Positions 15,827 through 24,196 of a stretch of DNA of 64,000 nucleotides are shown here, in pieces (the stretch's first letter is position 1; every line of letters begins with the position of its first letter). The position numbers and the translations under genes were made by a program. This stretch comes from Microbacterium sp. Root553 (GTDB lineage: Bacteria > Actinomycetota > Actinomycetes > Actinomycetales > Microbacteriaceae), in contig NZ_LMFY01000001.1 in the NCBI RefSeq assembly GCF_001426995.1, forward strand, positions 2,229,675 to 2,293,674, in the 5' to 3' direction. The notes under the pieces are model-generated. The model worked only from the letters and a program-made list of their open reading frames with translations, searched no databases and had not been told where the DNA came from.

Positions 15827-17118
15827 GCCGCGACCTCCCGCGCCGGCTGGAGCACGCGATCGAGGTCGGCGATCAGGTCGGAGACGTCCTCGATGCCGAT
15901 CGACAGCCGCAGCGTTCCCGGTCGCACGCCCAGCAGATCGCGCTCCTGCCGGCTGCGGTGCGAATGACTGGTCGTCTCGGGGTGCAGCACCAGCGATCGG
16001 ACATCGCCGATGTGGGTCATGTGGGTGAACACCCCGACGCCGTCGACGAACGAGCGCGCCGCGTCGAGCCCGCCTCGCAGGGTGAAGGTGAACACCGAGC
16101 CGTGGCCGCCGACGAGGTACTTCTCCGCGAGGGCGTGATGGGGGTGCCCCTCCAGCCCGAGATAGTCGACGCTCTCGACCTCGTCATGGGCGGCGAGCCA
16201 TCGCGCCACGTCGAGCGCATTCCGCGACTGACGCTCGACCCGGAGTCCGAGCGTCTCGGCGCCCTGGCCGATCAGGAAGGCGTTGAGCGGAGACGGTGAG
16301 GCGCCGAAACGCGGGGCGACGGACTCTCTCGCGTAGGCGATGCGCGCCGCGCCGCCGTGCCGGCTGGCGACGCTGGGGAATCCGCCGCGACCGGGGAGCA
16401 CGAGGTGCGGGGCGTTGTGCCCGGCTGCGGTGGCGTCGAAGCGTCCGTCGTCGACGATGACGCCGCCGAGCACCGATCCGTGCCCGGCGAGGAATTTCGA
16501 CGCCGAGTGCACGACGATCGAGGCCCCCTGCTCCAGCGGACGCACGAGGAACGGGGTGGCCAGCGTGTTGTCGACGATCAGGGGGATCGCCGCCTCGTCG
16601 GCGACGGCGCTGATCGCGGCGATGTCGAGAAGGTCGTTGCGGGCGTTCGCGATCGACTCCGCGAAGAGCGCGCGGGTGTTCGGGCGGATCTCTGCGCGCC
16701 AGGCGTCCGGGTCGCCGATGTCGTCGACGAAGGTCGTCTCGATGCCCAGTCGCGCGAGATTGTCGAGGAAGAGACCTCTGCTGCCCTCGTAGATGTGCGT
16801 CGACGAGATGATGTGATCGCCCGCCCCGGCGACCGTCAGCAGGGCGGTGACGACGGCGGCCTGACCGCTCGCGACGAGGACCGCGTCGACGCCGGACTCG
16901 AGGGCCGCGAGCTGACGTTCGACCGCACGGATGGTGGGATTCCCCGTACGGGTGTATCCGAATCCGCTGCCGGTGCCGAAGTGGTCGGCCGCGTGGTCGA
17001 AGTCCTCGAACTCGAAACCCGCGGTCAGATAGATCGGGGTCGCCCGAGATGTCGCGGCCGTCTGATTCCTGGCCGAGTGGAGGGCTCTGGTGGCGAAGCC
17101 GGTGGACTCGTCGGTCAT
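15823..17118 (-). CDS. metY: O-acetylhomoserine sulfhydrylase
   Basis: A 431-residue PLP enzyme of the Cys/Met metabolism family. It should condense O-acetylhomoserine with sulfide to give homocysteine. Features are TRTGNPT near the N-terminus, the cofactor-binding SGQAA, the aspartate IVDNTLATP, and the PLP lysine K208 in [11 protein letters not shown]. Length and the late insertion separate it from cystathionine gamma-synthase (about 380 aa). The LLM monooxygenase gene overlaps its stop by 4 bases, forming a sulfur operon. The leader is short, and I see no SAM riboswitch. A GTGTCA direct repeat lies in its promoter region. MetY-type calls can be confused with homocysteine synthase paralogues. 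Confidence 0.87.
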   Translation of the reverse strand: MTDESTGFATRALHSARNQTAATSRATPIYLTAGFEFEDFDHAADHFGTGSGFGYTRTGNPTIRAVERQLAALESGVDAVLVASGQAAVVTALLTVAGAGDHIISSTHIYEGSRGLFLDNLARLGIETTFVDDIGDPDAWRAEIRPNTRALFAESIANARNDLLDIAAISAVADEAAIPLIVDNTLATPFLVRPLEQGASIVVHSASKFLAGHGSVLGGVIVDDGRFDATAAGHNAPHLVLPGRGGFPSVASRHGGAARIAYARESVAPRFGASPSPLNAFLIGQGAETLGLRVERQSRNALDVARWLAAHDEVESVDYLGLEGHPHHALAEKYLVGGHGSVFTFTLRGGLDAARSFVDGVGVFTHMTHIGDVRSLVLHPETTSHSHRSRQERDLLGVRPGTLRLSIGIEDVSDLIADLDRVLQPAREVAA

Positions 17119-17139
17119 GCTGGTGCCTCTCGAAGGTTC

Positions 17140-17156
17140 GTGTCAGTAGGGTGTCA
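17140..17156. repeat. GTGTCA direct repeat, candidate operator
   Basis: GTGTCA occurs at 17140-17145 and 17151-17156, 11 bp apart (about one helical turn), between divergent metY and leuC leader. Confidence 0.4.
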
Positions 17157-17185
17157 CGCGGCGACGCGGGGTGCGGAAGCGGTGG

Positions 17186-17191
17186 TAATCT
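17186..17191 (+). promoter_or_regulatory. -10 element of leu leader transcript
   Basis: TAATCT is followed by 6 nt and the ATG of the leader peptide. The 8-bp palindrome TGACGTCA (17191-17198) overlaps both ends of that gap. Confidence 0.55.
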
Positions 17192-17197
17192 GACGTC

Positions 17198-17245
17198 ATG
17201 CGGATCGTGCTCCTTCTTAGCTGCCGCGACGAGAACTCGTTCTGA
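17198..17245 (+). CDS. leuC leader peptide (putative attenuator)
   Basis: A 15-codon ORF encodes [15 protein letters not shown]. Residues 3-7 are Ile-Val-Leu-Leu-Leu, and two of the three leucines use CTT, which is rare in this GC-rich genome. The ATG stands 6 nt after the -10 TAATCT, so it is read as a leaderless message. It ends 58 bases before leuC. A run of branched-chain codons ahead of a leucine biosynthetic gene, followed by a strong RNA stem whose 5' arm lies within the ORF, is the layout of a ribosome-mediated attenuator. Expression of the peptide itself has not been shown. Confidence 0.65.
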   Translation: MRIVLLLSCRDENSF

Positions 17246-17262
17246 GCCCCTCCTCGTCGCGG
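17224..17262 (+). promoter_or_regulatory. leader stem-loop controlling leuC
   Basis: CCGCGACGAG (17224-17233, inside leader codons 9-12) pairs over 10 perfect bases with CTCGTCGCGG (17253-17262). The loop contains the leader stop. A competing small hairpin ACGA-GAAC-TCGT (17229-17240) is possible. No U tract follows, so termination may be Rho-dependent or the control may be translational. Confidence 0.55.
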
Positions 17263-17303
17263 AGTCCATCGTGGGCCGAACCGCCAGCTTCAGGAGAAAC
17301 GCA

Positions 17304-18755
17304 ATGAACAGCCCCGCAGCAGACTCCGCCTCTGTCCGCCCGAGAACCCTCGCCGAGAAGGTCTGGGACGACCACCTCGTCGTGAAGGGCGAGGACGGCG
17401 AGCCGGACCTCATCTACATCGATCTGCACCTCGTGCACGAGGTGACGAGTCCGCAGGCCTTCGACGGCCTGCGTGCCGAGGGTCGTCCCCTCCGGCGGCT
17501 CGATCTGACGATCGCCACGGAGGATCACAACACCCCGACCTGGGACATCGACAAGCCCATCGCTGACCTCACCAGCCGGACGCAGATCGAGACCCTCCGT
17601 CGCAACGCGTCCGAGTTCGGCGTGCGCCTGCATTCGCTCGGCGACGCCGAGCAGGGAATCGTCCACGTCGTCGGACCGCAGCTCGGGCTCACCATGCCGG
17701 GCATCACCGTCGTCTGCGGCGACTCGCACACCTCCACCCACGGAGCTTTCGGGGCGATGGCCTTCGGGATCGGCACCAGCGAGGTGGAGCATGTCATGGC
17801 GACACAGACGCTCCCGCTGAAGCCGTTCAAGACGATGGCGATCACCGTCGACGGCACGCTGCGCCCCGGCGTCACCGCGAAGGACATCATCCTCGCCGTC
17901 ATCGCGAAGATCACCACCGGCGGTGGCCAGGGATACGTGCTGGAGTTCCGCGGCAGCGCGATCCGTGCGCTGTCGATGGAAGGGCGCATGACGATCTGCA
18001 ACATGTCGATCGAGGCGGGTGCCCGCGCCGGCATGGTGGCGCCCGACGAGACGACCTTCGAGTACCTCAAGGGGCGCCCGCACGCCCCGAAGGGGCAGGA
18101 CTGGGACGACGCCGTCGCCTACTGGCGCACGCTGCCCACGGACGAGGGCGCGACCTTCGACGCGGAGGTCTTCATCGACGCCGACGAGCTGGAGCCCTTC
18201 GTGACCTGGGGCACCAACCCCGGTCAGGGCAGCTCGCTGTCGGCATCCGTGCCCGATCCCGCTGACATCGCGGACCCGAACGAGCGCGCTGCGGCTCAGC
18301 GCGCGCTGGAGTACATGGACCTGGCACCGGGCACCCCGCTGAAGGAGGTCCCCGTCGACGCCGTGTTCATGGGCTCCTGCACCAACAGTCGCATCGAGGA
18401 CCTGCGCGCCTTCGCCTCCATCGTCGAGGGCAGGAAGAAGGCCGACGGCGTGCGCGTCATGGTCGTCCCCGGCTCGGCGCGCGTTCGTCTCGAGGCGGAA
18501 GCCGAGGGCCTGGACAAGGTGATCACGGACTTCGGCGCCGAGTGGCGGTTCGCCGGCTGCTCGATGTGCCTCGGGATGAACCCGGATCAGCTCGCGCCGG
18601 GGGAGCGCTGCGCATCGACCTCGAACCGCAACTTCGAGGGCAGGCAGGGCAAGGGCGGTCGCACGCACCTGGTCTCGCCTCTGGTCGCCGCGGCGACGGC
18701 GATCCGCGGCACACTGTCGAGTCCCAGCGATCTGCACGAGATGGCGGAGGTCTGA
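17304..18755 (+). CDS. leuC: 3-isopropylmalate dehydratase large subunit
   Basis: A 483-residue aconitase-superfamily protein. With LeuD it isomerises 2-isopropylmalate to 3-isopropylmalate in leucine synthesis. The 4Fe-4S cluster ligands are C359 (GSCTNSR), C419 and C422 (CSMCLGMN). The substrate-binding [25 protein letters not shown] block is intact. AGGAGA ends 6 bases before the ATG. leuD begins 2 bases after its stop. Expression is probably set by the leader peptide and stem ahead of it. leuA and leuB are not in the window. Confidence 0.96.
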   Translation: MNSPAADSASVRPRTLAEKVWDDHLVVKGEDGEPDLIYIDLHLVHEVTSPQAFDGLRAEGRPLRRLDLTIATEDHNTPTWDIDKPIADLTSRTQIETLRRNASEFGVRLHSLGDAEQGIVHVVGPQLGLTMPGITVVCGDSHTSTHGAFGAMAFGIGTSEVEHVMATQTLPLKPFKTMAITVDGTLRPGVTAKDIILAVIAKITTGGGQGYVLEFRGSAIRALSMEGRMTICNMSIEAGARAGMVAPDETTFEYLKGRPHAPKGQDWDDAVAYWRTLPTDEGATFDAEVFIDADELEPFVTWGTNPGQGSSLSASVPDPADIADPNERAAAQRALEYMDLAPGTPLKEVPVDAVFMGSCTNSRIEDLRAFASIVEGRKKADGVRVMVVPGSARVRLEAEAEGLDKVITDFGAEWRFAGCSMCLGMNPDQLAPGERCASTSNRNFEGRQGKGGRTHLVSPLVAAATAIRGTLSSPSDLHEMAEV

Positions 18756-18757
18756 CC

Positions 18758-19354
18758 ATGGAGAAGTTCACCACGCACACCGGCGTCGCCGCTCCTCTCA
18801 AGCGCTCGAACGTCGACACCGACCAGATCATCCCCGCCGTCTTCCTCAAGCGGGTCACCAAGACCGGCTTCGAGGACGCGCTCTTCCACGGATGGCGTCA
18901 GGATCCCGACTTCGTCCTGAACCAGCCGCAGTTCCAGGGGGCCTCCGTGCTCGTCGCCGGACCGGACTTCGGCACCGGCTCGAGCCGGGAGCACGCGGTG
19001 TGGGCGCTGCGCGACTTCGGATTCGCCGTCGTGCTCAGCCCCCGTTTCGCCGACATCTTCCGTGGCAACTCCGGCAAGCAGGGCCTTCTCGCGGCGACCA
19101 TCTCCGAAGAGGATCTCGACCGTATCTGGGCCGAGATCGACCGCGAGCCCGGGGCATCGATCACCGTGGACCTCGAGGCGCGCACCGCGTCGATCGGCGA
19201 CGTCCAGGCTGAGATCGGCATCGACGATTACACTAGATGGCGGCTCCTCGAAGGGCTCGATGACATCGGGCTCACGCTGCGCAACGAAGACAAGATCGCG
19301 CAGTTCGAGGCCCGTCGCGAGTCGTGGCGGCCCCGGACCCTCCCCGTTCAGTGA
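18758..19354 (+). CDS. leuD: 3-isopropylmalate dehydratase small subunit
   Basis: A 198-residue swivelling domain partner of LeuC. Diagnostic elements are the N-terminal [24 protein letters not shown] and the active-site [17 protein letters not shown], followed by [16 protein letters not shown]. The reading frame starts 2 bases after leuC and depends on coupled translation, as there is no separate Shine-Dalgarno. murA follows after 65 bases. Length is as usual for the bacterial small subunit (about 200 aa). Confidence 0.96.
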   Translation: MEKFTTHTGVAAPLKRSNVDTDQIIPAVFLKRVTKTGFEDALFHGWRQDPDFVLNQPQFQGASVLVAGPDFGTGSSREHAVWALRDFGFAVVLSPRFADIFRGNSGKQGLLAATISEEDLDRIWAEIDREPGASITVDLEARTASIGDVQAEIGIDDYTRWRLLEGLDDIGLTLRNEDKIAQFEARRESWRPRTLPVQ

Positions 19355-19419
19355 ACGGCGGGGCAGGGGGAGCCGAGGGCGACCCCGCCCCGAATTCCCT
19401 GAATGAAGTGAGGCTCCGA

Positions 19420-20787
19420 ATGACCACACCTGTGCGCGACGCTCTTGCGGACGGAGTCCCCCCACTGACCGGAGACGTCCTCGCGATCCGCGGCGGACGA
19501 CCGCTGCGCGGCCGTGTCGATGTCAAGGGCGCGAAGAACCTCGCGACCAAGGCGATGGTGGCCTCACTGCTCGGCGAGACGGTGAGCACCCTTCGGGATG
19601 TTCCCGCGATCAGCGATGTCGCTGTGGTGCGTTCGCTGCTCGAGGTGCACGGTGTGCGGGTGTCCGACGGCGATGAGCCCGGCGCGCTGGTGTTCGACCC
19701 GAGCGACGTCGAGTCCGCGCACTTCGAGGAGATCGACGCGCACGCGGGTGCGTCGCGGATCCCGATCCTCTTCTGCGGTCCTTTGCTGCACCGTCTCGGA
19801 CAGGCGTTCATCCCCGACCTCGGCGGCTGCCGCATCGGCGACCGCCCCATCGACTTCCACCTCGACGCACTGCGCAAGTTCGGTGCGATCGTCGAGAAGC
19901 TGCCGAGCGGCATCCGCCTGTCGACCGGTGGCGCGCGCCTGCACGGCGCGAACATCCACCTGCCGTACCCCAGCGTCGGAGCGACCGAGCAGGTCCTGCT
20001 GACGGCCGTCCGCGCCGAGGGCACCACCGAGCTGCGCAACGCGGCCATCGAGCCCGAGATCATGGACCTGATCGCCGTGCTGCAGAAGATGGGCGCGATC
20101 ATCTCCTACGAGCCCAACCGCGTCATCGTCATCGAGGGCGTCGAGAAGCTCCGCGGATACGACCACCGCTCGATCTTCGACCGCAACGAGGCCGCGTCCT
20201 GGGCCTCCGCCGCGCTGGCGACCGACGGCGAGATCTTCGTCGGCGGCGCCAAGCAGCAGGAGATGCTCACCTTCCTCAACGTGTTCCGCAAGGCGGGGGG
20301 ATGGTTCGACATCCAGGAGGACGGCATCCTCTTCCGTCGTGACGGCGAGCTCAAGCCCGTCGTCGTCGAGACCGACGTGCACCCCGGCTTCATGACCGAC
20401 TGGCAGCAGCCTCTCGTGGTCGCGCTCACTCAGGCGAACGGCCGCTCGGTGGTCCACGAGACCGTCTACGAGAACCGACTCGGCTTCACCGACGCGCTGG
20501 TCAAGATGGGGGCCGACATCGTCGTGCACCCGCGCGGTCTGCAGGACGGCCCTCGTCGTGTGCCCCGCCGTGATCTGGAGCAGGCCGCCGTGATCACCGG
20601 ACCGACGCCGCTGCACGCCGCAGACATCGTCGTCCCCGATCTCCGTGGCGGATACAGCCACGTGATCGCTGCACTCACCGCCGAAGGCGAGTCGAGGGTC
20701 TCCGGCGTCGACATCCTCAGCCGCGGCTACGAGAAGTTCCTCACCAAGCTCGACGCCGTGGGTGCCGACTTCGACGTCATCCGGTGA
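19420..20787 (+). CDS. murA: UDP-N-acetylglucosamine 1-carboxyvinyltransferase
   Basis: A 455-residue EPSP-synthase-fold enzyme that transfers enolpyruvate to UDP-GlcNAc, the first committed step of peptidoglycan synthesis. It starts near the conserved substrate loop VDVKGAKNLATKAM. The PEP/fosfomycin-reactive cysteine is kept as C137 in LGGCRIGDRPIDFH, so fosfomycin sensitivity by target is expected (the Asp variant of mycobacteria is absent). The C-terminal part has DVHPGFMTDWQQPLVVALTQANG. Start ATG 19420 was chosen over upstream frames because it begins the conserved domain at normal distance. plsC overlaps its stop (GTGA). Confidence 0.93.
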   Translation: MTTPVRDALADGVPPLTGDVLAIRGGRPLRGRVDVKGAKNLATKAMVASLLGETVSTLRDVPAISDVAVVRSLLEVHGVRVSDGDEPGALVFDPSDVESAHFEEIDAHAGASRIPILFCGPLLHRLGQAFIPDLGGCRIGDRPIDFHLDALRKFGAIVEKLPSGIRLSTGGARLHGANIHLPYPSVGATEQVLLTAVRAEGTTELRNAAIEPEIMDLIAVLQKMGAIISYEPNRVIVIEGVEKLRGYDHRSIFDRNEAASWASAALATDGEIFVGGAKQQEMLTFLNVFRKAGGWFDIQEDGILFRRDGELKPVVVETDVHPGFMTDWQQPLVVALTQANGRSVVHETVYENRLGFTDALVKMGADIVVHPRGLQDGPRRVPRRDLEQAAVITGPTPLHAADIVVPDLRGGYSHVIAALTAEGESRVSGVDILSRGYEKFLTKLDAVGADFDVIR

Positions 20788-21548
20788 CCGCGATGGGTTC
20801 CCGCTCGCCGGAGTCCACGCGGCCCAGCGTGTTCTGGCCGCTGGCGGCGATCATCGTGCCGATCGTGTCTCTGATCGCGAAGATCCGCATCAGGGGCGGT
20901 GAGAAGCTTCCGCAGGACGGCGCGTACGTGCTCGCCCCCAATCACTACTCGGAGTTCGATCCGCTCATCGTCGCCGTGGCGGTGTGGCGGATCGGCCGCG
21001 CTCCGCGCTTCATGGCGAAGGAGAGCCTGTTCCGCGTCCCGGTGCTGGGTGCGGCACTGCGGGCCACCGGCATGATCCCGGTGGCGAGGTCGTCGTCCGC
21101 GTCGGCGGCGAAGCAGACGCTCAAGCAGTCGGCGGAGCTCGTGGAGCACAGACGCGGCGTGATCGTCTACCCGGAGGGGACGCTGACGCGCGACCCCGAC
21201 CTGTGGCCGATGCGCGGCAAGTCCGGTGCGGTGCGGCTGGCGCTGACGGACGGCATCCCGCTGATCCCGATGGCGCACTGGGGCGCTCAGGAGATCATGG
21301 GCCGCTACCAGAAGGGCCTGAGCCTGTGGCCGCTGCGCAAGCGGGTCGAGGTGGTCATCGGCGATCCGGTCGACGTGTCGGATCTGCAGGGGCGTGCGGG
21401 CGAGGCCTCGGCGCTGAACGAGGCGACCACCCGCCTGATGAACGCGATCACCGTGCTCCTCGAGGAGCTGCGAGACGAGAAGGCGCCGGCGGAGCGATGG
21501 AACCCCTCGACGCACGGACAGAAGGAGACGGGTCGCCTTGACTCCTAA
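20784..21548 (+). CDS. plsC: 1-acyl-sn-glycerol-3-phosphate acyltransferase
   Basis: A 254-residue PlsC-family acyltransferase acting at the cytoplasmic face of the membrane to make phosphatidic acid. Motif I is NHYSEFDP (the HX4D catalytic pair), motif II holds FMAKESLFRVPVLG, motif III is YPEGTLTRD and motif IV is IPLIPMAHWG. An N-terminal hydrophobic helix (about 14-32) anchors it. The GTG start overlaps the murA stop by 4 bases. Its own end overlaps gpsA by 11 bases. The run murA-plsC-gpsA-ddl combines phospholipid and wall synthesis. Confidence 0.88.
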   Translation: MTAMGSRSPESTRPSVFWPLAAIIVPIVSLIAKIRIRGGEKLPQDGAYVLAPNHYSEFDPLIVAVAVWRIGRAPRFMAKESLFRVPVLGAALRATGMIPVARSSSASAAKQTLKQSAELVEHRRGVIVYPEGTLTRDPDLWPMRGKSGAVRLALTDGIPLIPMAHWGAQEIMGRYQKGLSLWPLRKRVEVVIGDPVDVSDLQGRAGEASALNEATTRLMNAITVLLEELRDEKAPAERWNPSTHGQKETGRLDS

Positions 21549-22671
21549 ACGCGGTGTGCCGACGGGACCGAGGGTCGCCGTCATCGGTGCCGGGAGCTGG
21601 GGCACCACGTTCGGCAAGATCCTCGCCGACGGTGGTGCCCAGGTCACGATGTGGGCCCGGCGCGCCGAGCTCGCGCACGAGATCGACGAGGCCAAGCGCA
21701 ACTCGCGCTACCTGCCGGGCATCAACCTGCCCCGCACCATGGCGGCCACGCACGAGCTGGCCATCGCGCTGCGGGACGTCGATCAGGTGTACCTGTCGGT
21801 GCCGAGCCAGTCGCTGCGCGAGAACCTCAAGGCGCTGCGCCCGCTGCTGGCCGACAACGACGCGAAGATCGTCAGCCTGATGAAGGGCGTCGAGCGCACG
21901 ACCGGACTGCGCATGAGCCAGGTCATAGAGCAGGAGCTGCGCTGCGACCCCGACCGCATCGCCGTGGCCTCGGGGCCCAACCTGGCGCTGGAGATCGCAC
22001 GGGAGCAGCCCACCGCCGCCGTCATCTCCTCGCGCAGTCGGGAGACGGCCGAGGAGGTCGCACGGGCTGCCCGCAACAGCTACTTCCGGACGTTCGTGAA
22101 CACCGACGTCATCGGCACCGAGTTCGGCGGTGTGCTGAAGAACCTCATCGCCGTGGCCATCGGCATCGTCGACGGCGTCGGATACGGCGAGAACACGAAG
22201 GCATCGATCATCACGCGAGGCCTCGTCGAGATGACGGACTTCGCGGTGGCGAACGGCGCCCACCCCGAGACGCTTCAGGGACTGGCGGGGCTCGGCGATC
22301 TGATCGCCACCTGCCAGTCGCCGCTGAGCCGCAACAACACGGCCGGGCGCCTGCTCGGCCAGGGATACAGCTTCCAGGACGTCGTCAAGCAGATGCAGCA
22401 GACGGCCGAGGGACTCGCGTCCGTCGCGCCCGTGCTGCAGCTGGCTCGTGAGTCCGAAGTGGACATGCCCATCGTCGAGCAGGTGAAGATGGTGCTCGAC
22501 GGCAAGATGAACCCGCGCGACATCGCACCCCACCTGACGACGGACGACGACACCCCGCAGGGTGAGAGGACCAACCATGGACAAGCAGACGGTGGTGGTG
22601 CTCTTCGGAGGGCGCTCCAGCGAGCATTCGATCAGTTCCGCAACGGCGGGAGGGGTGCTGGGCGCGATTGA
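21538..22671 (+). CDS. gpsA: glycerol-3-phosphate dehydrogenase [NAD(P)+]
   Basis: A 377-residue cytoplasmic enzyme that reduces dihydroxyacetone phosphate to sn-glycerol-3-phosphate for phospholipids. The Rossmann motif is VIGAGSWGTTFGKIL, and the catalytic Lys lies in GGVLKNLIAVAIGI. The C-terminal domain contains LAGLGDLIATCQSPLSRN. TTG 21538 follows GAAGGAG by 10 bases; GTG 21556 is an alternative. The frame stays open 95 bases into ddl, adding a basic tail (RALQRAFDQFRNGGRGAGRD) that homologues of about 340 aa would lack. This oddly long overlap is also listed as a finding. glpD, elsewhere in the window, runs the opposite reaction. Confidence 0.92.
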   Translation: MTPKRGVPTGPRVAVIGAGSWGTTFGKILADGGAQVTMWARRAELAHEIDEAKRNSRYLPGINLPRTMAATHELAIALRDVDQVYLSVPSQSLRENLKALRPLLADNDAKIVSLMKGVERTTGLRMSQVIEQELRCDPDRIAVASGPNLALEIAREQPTAAVISSRSRETAEEVARAARNSYFRTFVNTDVIGTEFGGVLKNLIAVAIGIVDGVGYGENTKASIITRGLVEMTDFAVANGAHPETLQGLAGLGDLIATCQSPLSRNNTAGRLLGQGYSFQDVVKQMQQTAEGLASVAPVLQLARESEVDMPIVEQVKMVLDGKMNPRDIAPHLTTDDDTPQGERTNHGQADGGGALRRALQRAFDQFRNGGRGAGRD

Positions 22672-23659
22672 TCGCGACCGATACGCCGTGATCCCGGTGG
22701 GGATCACCCGCGAGGGCGCCTTCGTGCTGGAGGACGACGATCCGGCGAAGTTCCCGCTGGATGCCGCGCATCTCCCCGAGGTGGCCGACAACGGCACGCG
22801 GGTGCGCTGGCCGGAGCCGGGCGGGGACCGCACTCTGCGCGTCGTGCGCGCCGACGGCACCACCGACGATCTGGGCGAGATCGACATCGTGCTGCCGATC
22901 CTGCACGGCACGCACGGCGAGGACGGAACCATCCAGGGGTACTTCGACACCCTCGAGGTGCCCTACGCGGGCGGTGGCGTTCTGGATTCCGCGTTGTGCA
23001 TGGACAAGCACTTCATGAAGATCGCGCTGGGCGCGGCCGGTATCGCGGTGGCCCCGGGGCTGACCGTGCGCGCCCGTCAGTGGCAGCAGGATGCCGAGCG
23101 CATCCGCTCGCAGGCGGTCGAGCTGGGTCTTCCCCTGTTCGTCAAGCCCGCGCGGGCCGGCTCCAGCGTGGGCGTCTCGAAGGTGACGCAGGCCGAGGAG
23201 CTGGACGCGGCTCTCGCGATCGCGTTCGCCGAAGACGACAAGGTGCTCATCGAGTCGGGTGTGGTGGGTCGCGAGATCGAGGTCGCCGTGCTCGAAGGGG
23301 CCGAGGGCGTACGCGCGTCACTGCCCGGCGAGATCGTGCTGACCTCCCGAGGGTTCTACGACTTCGAGGGCAAGTACCTCGGTGGCGACGGCGTCGACGT
23401 CGTATGCCCCGCCGAGCTCGAGCAGTCCGAGATCGCGTTGATCCAGGAGACCGCGATCCGCGCCTTCGAAGCGGTCGACGGGCGTGGGCTCGCGCGGGTG
23501 GACATGTTCCTCACCGCATCAGGGGAGCTCATCGTCAACGAGCTGAACACCATGCCGGGATTCACTCCGATCTCGATGTTCCCCAAGTGCTGGGTGGCGT
23601 CGGGCCTGAGCTACGGCGACCTGATCACCGAGCTCATCGAGGCGGGCCTGCGCCGCTGA
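22577..23659 (+). CDS. ddl: D-alanine--D-alanine ligase
   Basis: A 360-residue ATP-grasp enzyme that makes D-Ala-D-Ala for peptidoglycan. It begins VVVLFGGRSSEHSISSATA, the N-terminal family signature. The ATP-grasp core has LPLFVKPARAGSSVGVSKV. The C-terminal metal site includes VDMFLT and ELNTMPGFTPISMFPK. The start ATG follows GAGAGGA at 6 bases and lies within the gpsA 3' end. A convergent DUF3515 gene follows with a 10-base gap, so the operon murA-plsC-gpsA-ddl ends here without a visible terminator. Confidence 0.95.
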   Translation: MDKQTVVVLFGGRSSEHSISSATAGGVLGAIDRDRYAVIPVGITREGAFVLEDDDPAKFPLDAAHLPEVADNGTRVRWPEPGGDRTLRVVRADGTTDDLGEIDIVLPILHGTHGEDGTIQGYFDTLEVPYAGGGVLDSALCMDKHFMKIALGAAGIAVAPGLTVRARQWQQDAERIRSQAVELGLPLFVKPARAGSSVGVSKVTQAEELDAALAIAFAEDDKVLIESGVVGREIEVAVLEGAEGVRASLPGEIVLTSRGFYDFEGKYLGGDGVDVVCPAELEQSEIALIQETAIRAFEAVDGRGLARVDMFLTASGELIVNELNTMPGFTPISMFPKCWVASGLSYGDLITELIEAGLRR

Positions 23660-23669
23660 GCGTCGGAGC

Positions 23670-24173
23670 TCACCCCTCGGGTGCGGGCTCGCTCTGTTCG
23701 TCGGTGGGGATGCGGTCGGTGCACCGTGCCGTGGCGGGTGCGAGACCCGCGCGGATGCTGGTCGACAGCCGCTCCACCACGGTGCGGAAATCGATCTCCT
23801 CGCCGCGGCGGATGATGACCTCTATAGCCGGATCGCGGCCGTAGGTCACCAGCCGCTGACGCTCCTCCTCCTGGTCGAGGACGAGCCAGTCGACGTTGCC
23901 GATGGTGGTGCACACCTCGGCGGAGGGAGCGGGGGGCTCGACTCCGCAGCGCAGCACGACGGTCGGGTCGCCCCAGGCGCCGGTCGCCTGCGCGTCGGTC
24001 CACACGCGGTCGAGATCGCCGACGGCGTCGGGAAGGAGCACCGACACCTCTGCGCAGGCGGGGTTGTCGGCGTCGTCGGCCGGCTCGAGATGAACGGTGG
24101 TCGAGCATCCGGAGAGCAGCGCCACGAGGGCCGCAGAAGCCGCGACGACGGCGAGACGACGAGATCGGGGCAT
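23670..24173 (-). CDS. DUF3515 lipoprotein
   Basis: A 167-residue predicted lipoprotein. The signal peptide RSRRLAVVAASAALVALLSGC ends in lipobox LSGC with the lipidated Cys at about 22. The rest is DUF3515, with four further Cys that could form two disulfides. Function is unknown; this family usually lies beside thiL and ddl in actinobacteria, as here. ATG 24173 lies 6 nt after -10 TAGCCT, implying a leaderless message. That promoter overlaps the divergent thiL promoter. Confidence 0.85.
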   Translation of the reverse strand: MPRSRRLAVVAASAALVALLSGCSTTVHLEPADDADNPACAEVSVLLPDAVGDLDRVWTDAQATGAWGDPTVVLRCGVEPPAPSAEVCTTIGNVDWLVLDQEEERQRLVTYGRDPAIEVIIRRGEEIDFRTVVERLSTSIRAGLAPATARCTDRIPTDEQSEPAPEG

Positions 24174-24179
24174 GTGTCC

Positions 24180-24189
24180 AGGCTACCTT
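24180..24189. promoter_or_regulatory. overlapping divergent -10 elements (DUF3515/thiL)
   Basis: Minus-strand TAGCCT (24185-24180) and plus-strand TACCTT (24184-24189) share two bases. Each is 6-7 nt from its own ATG (24173 and 24197). The two genes cannot easily be transcribed at the same instant. Confidence 0.5.
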
Positions 24190-24196
24190 TGACTCC

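Noticed and set aside
17119..17197. SAM riboswitch or T-box ahead of metY
   Set aside because: The gap is only 79 bases, and none of the conserved loops or the T-box bulge is visible.
19355..19419. Terminator between leuD and murA
   Set aside because: The GGCGGGG/CCCCGCC arms are far apart with an unstructured 20-base loop and no T run, so evidence is too thin.
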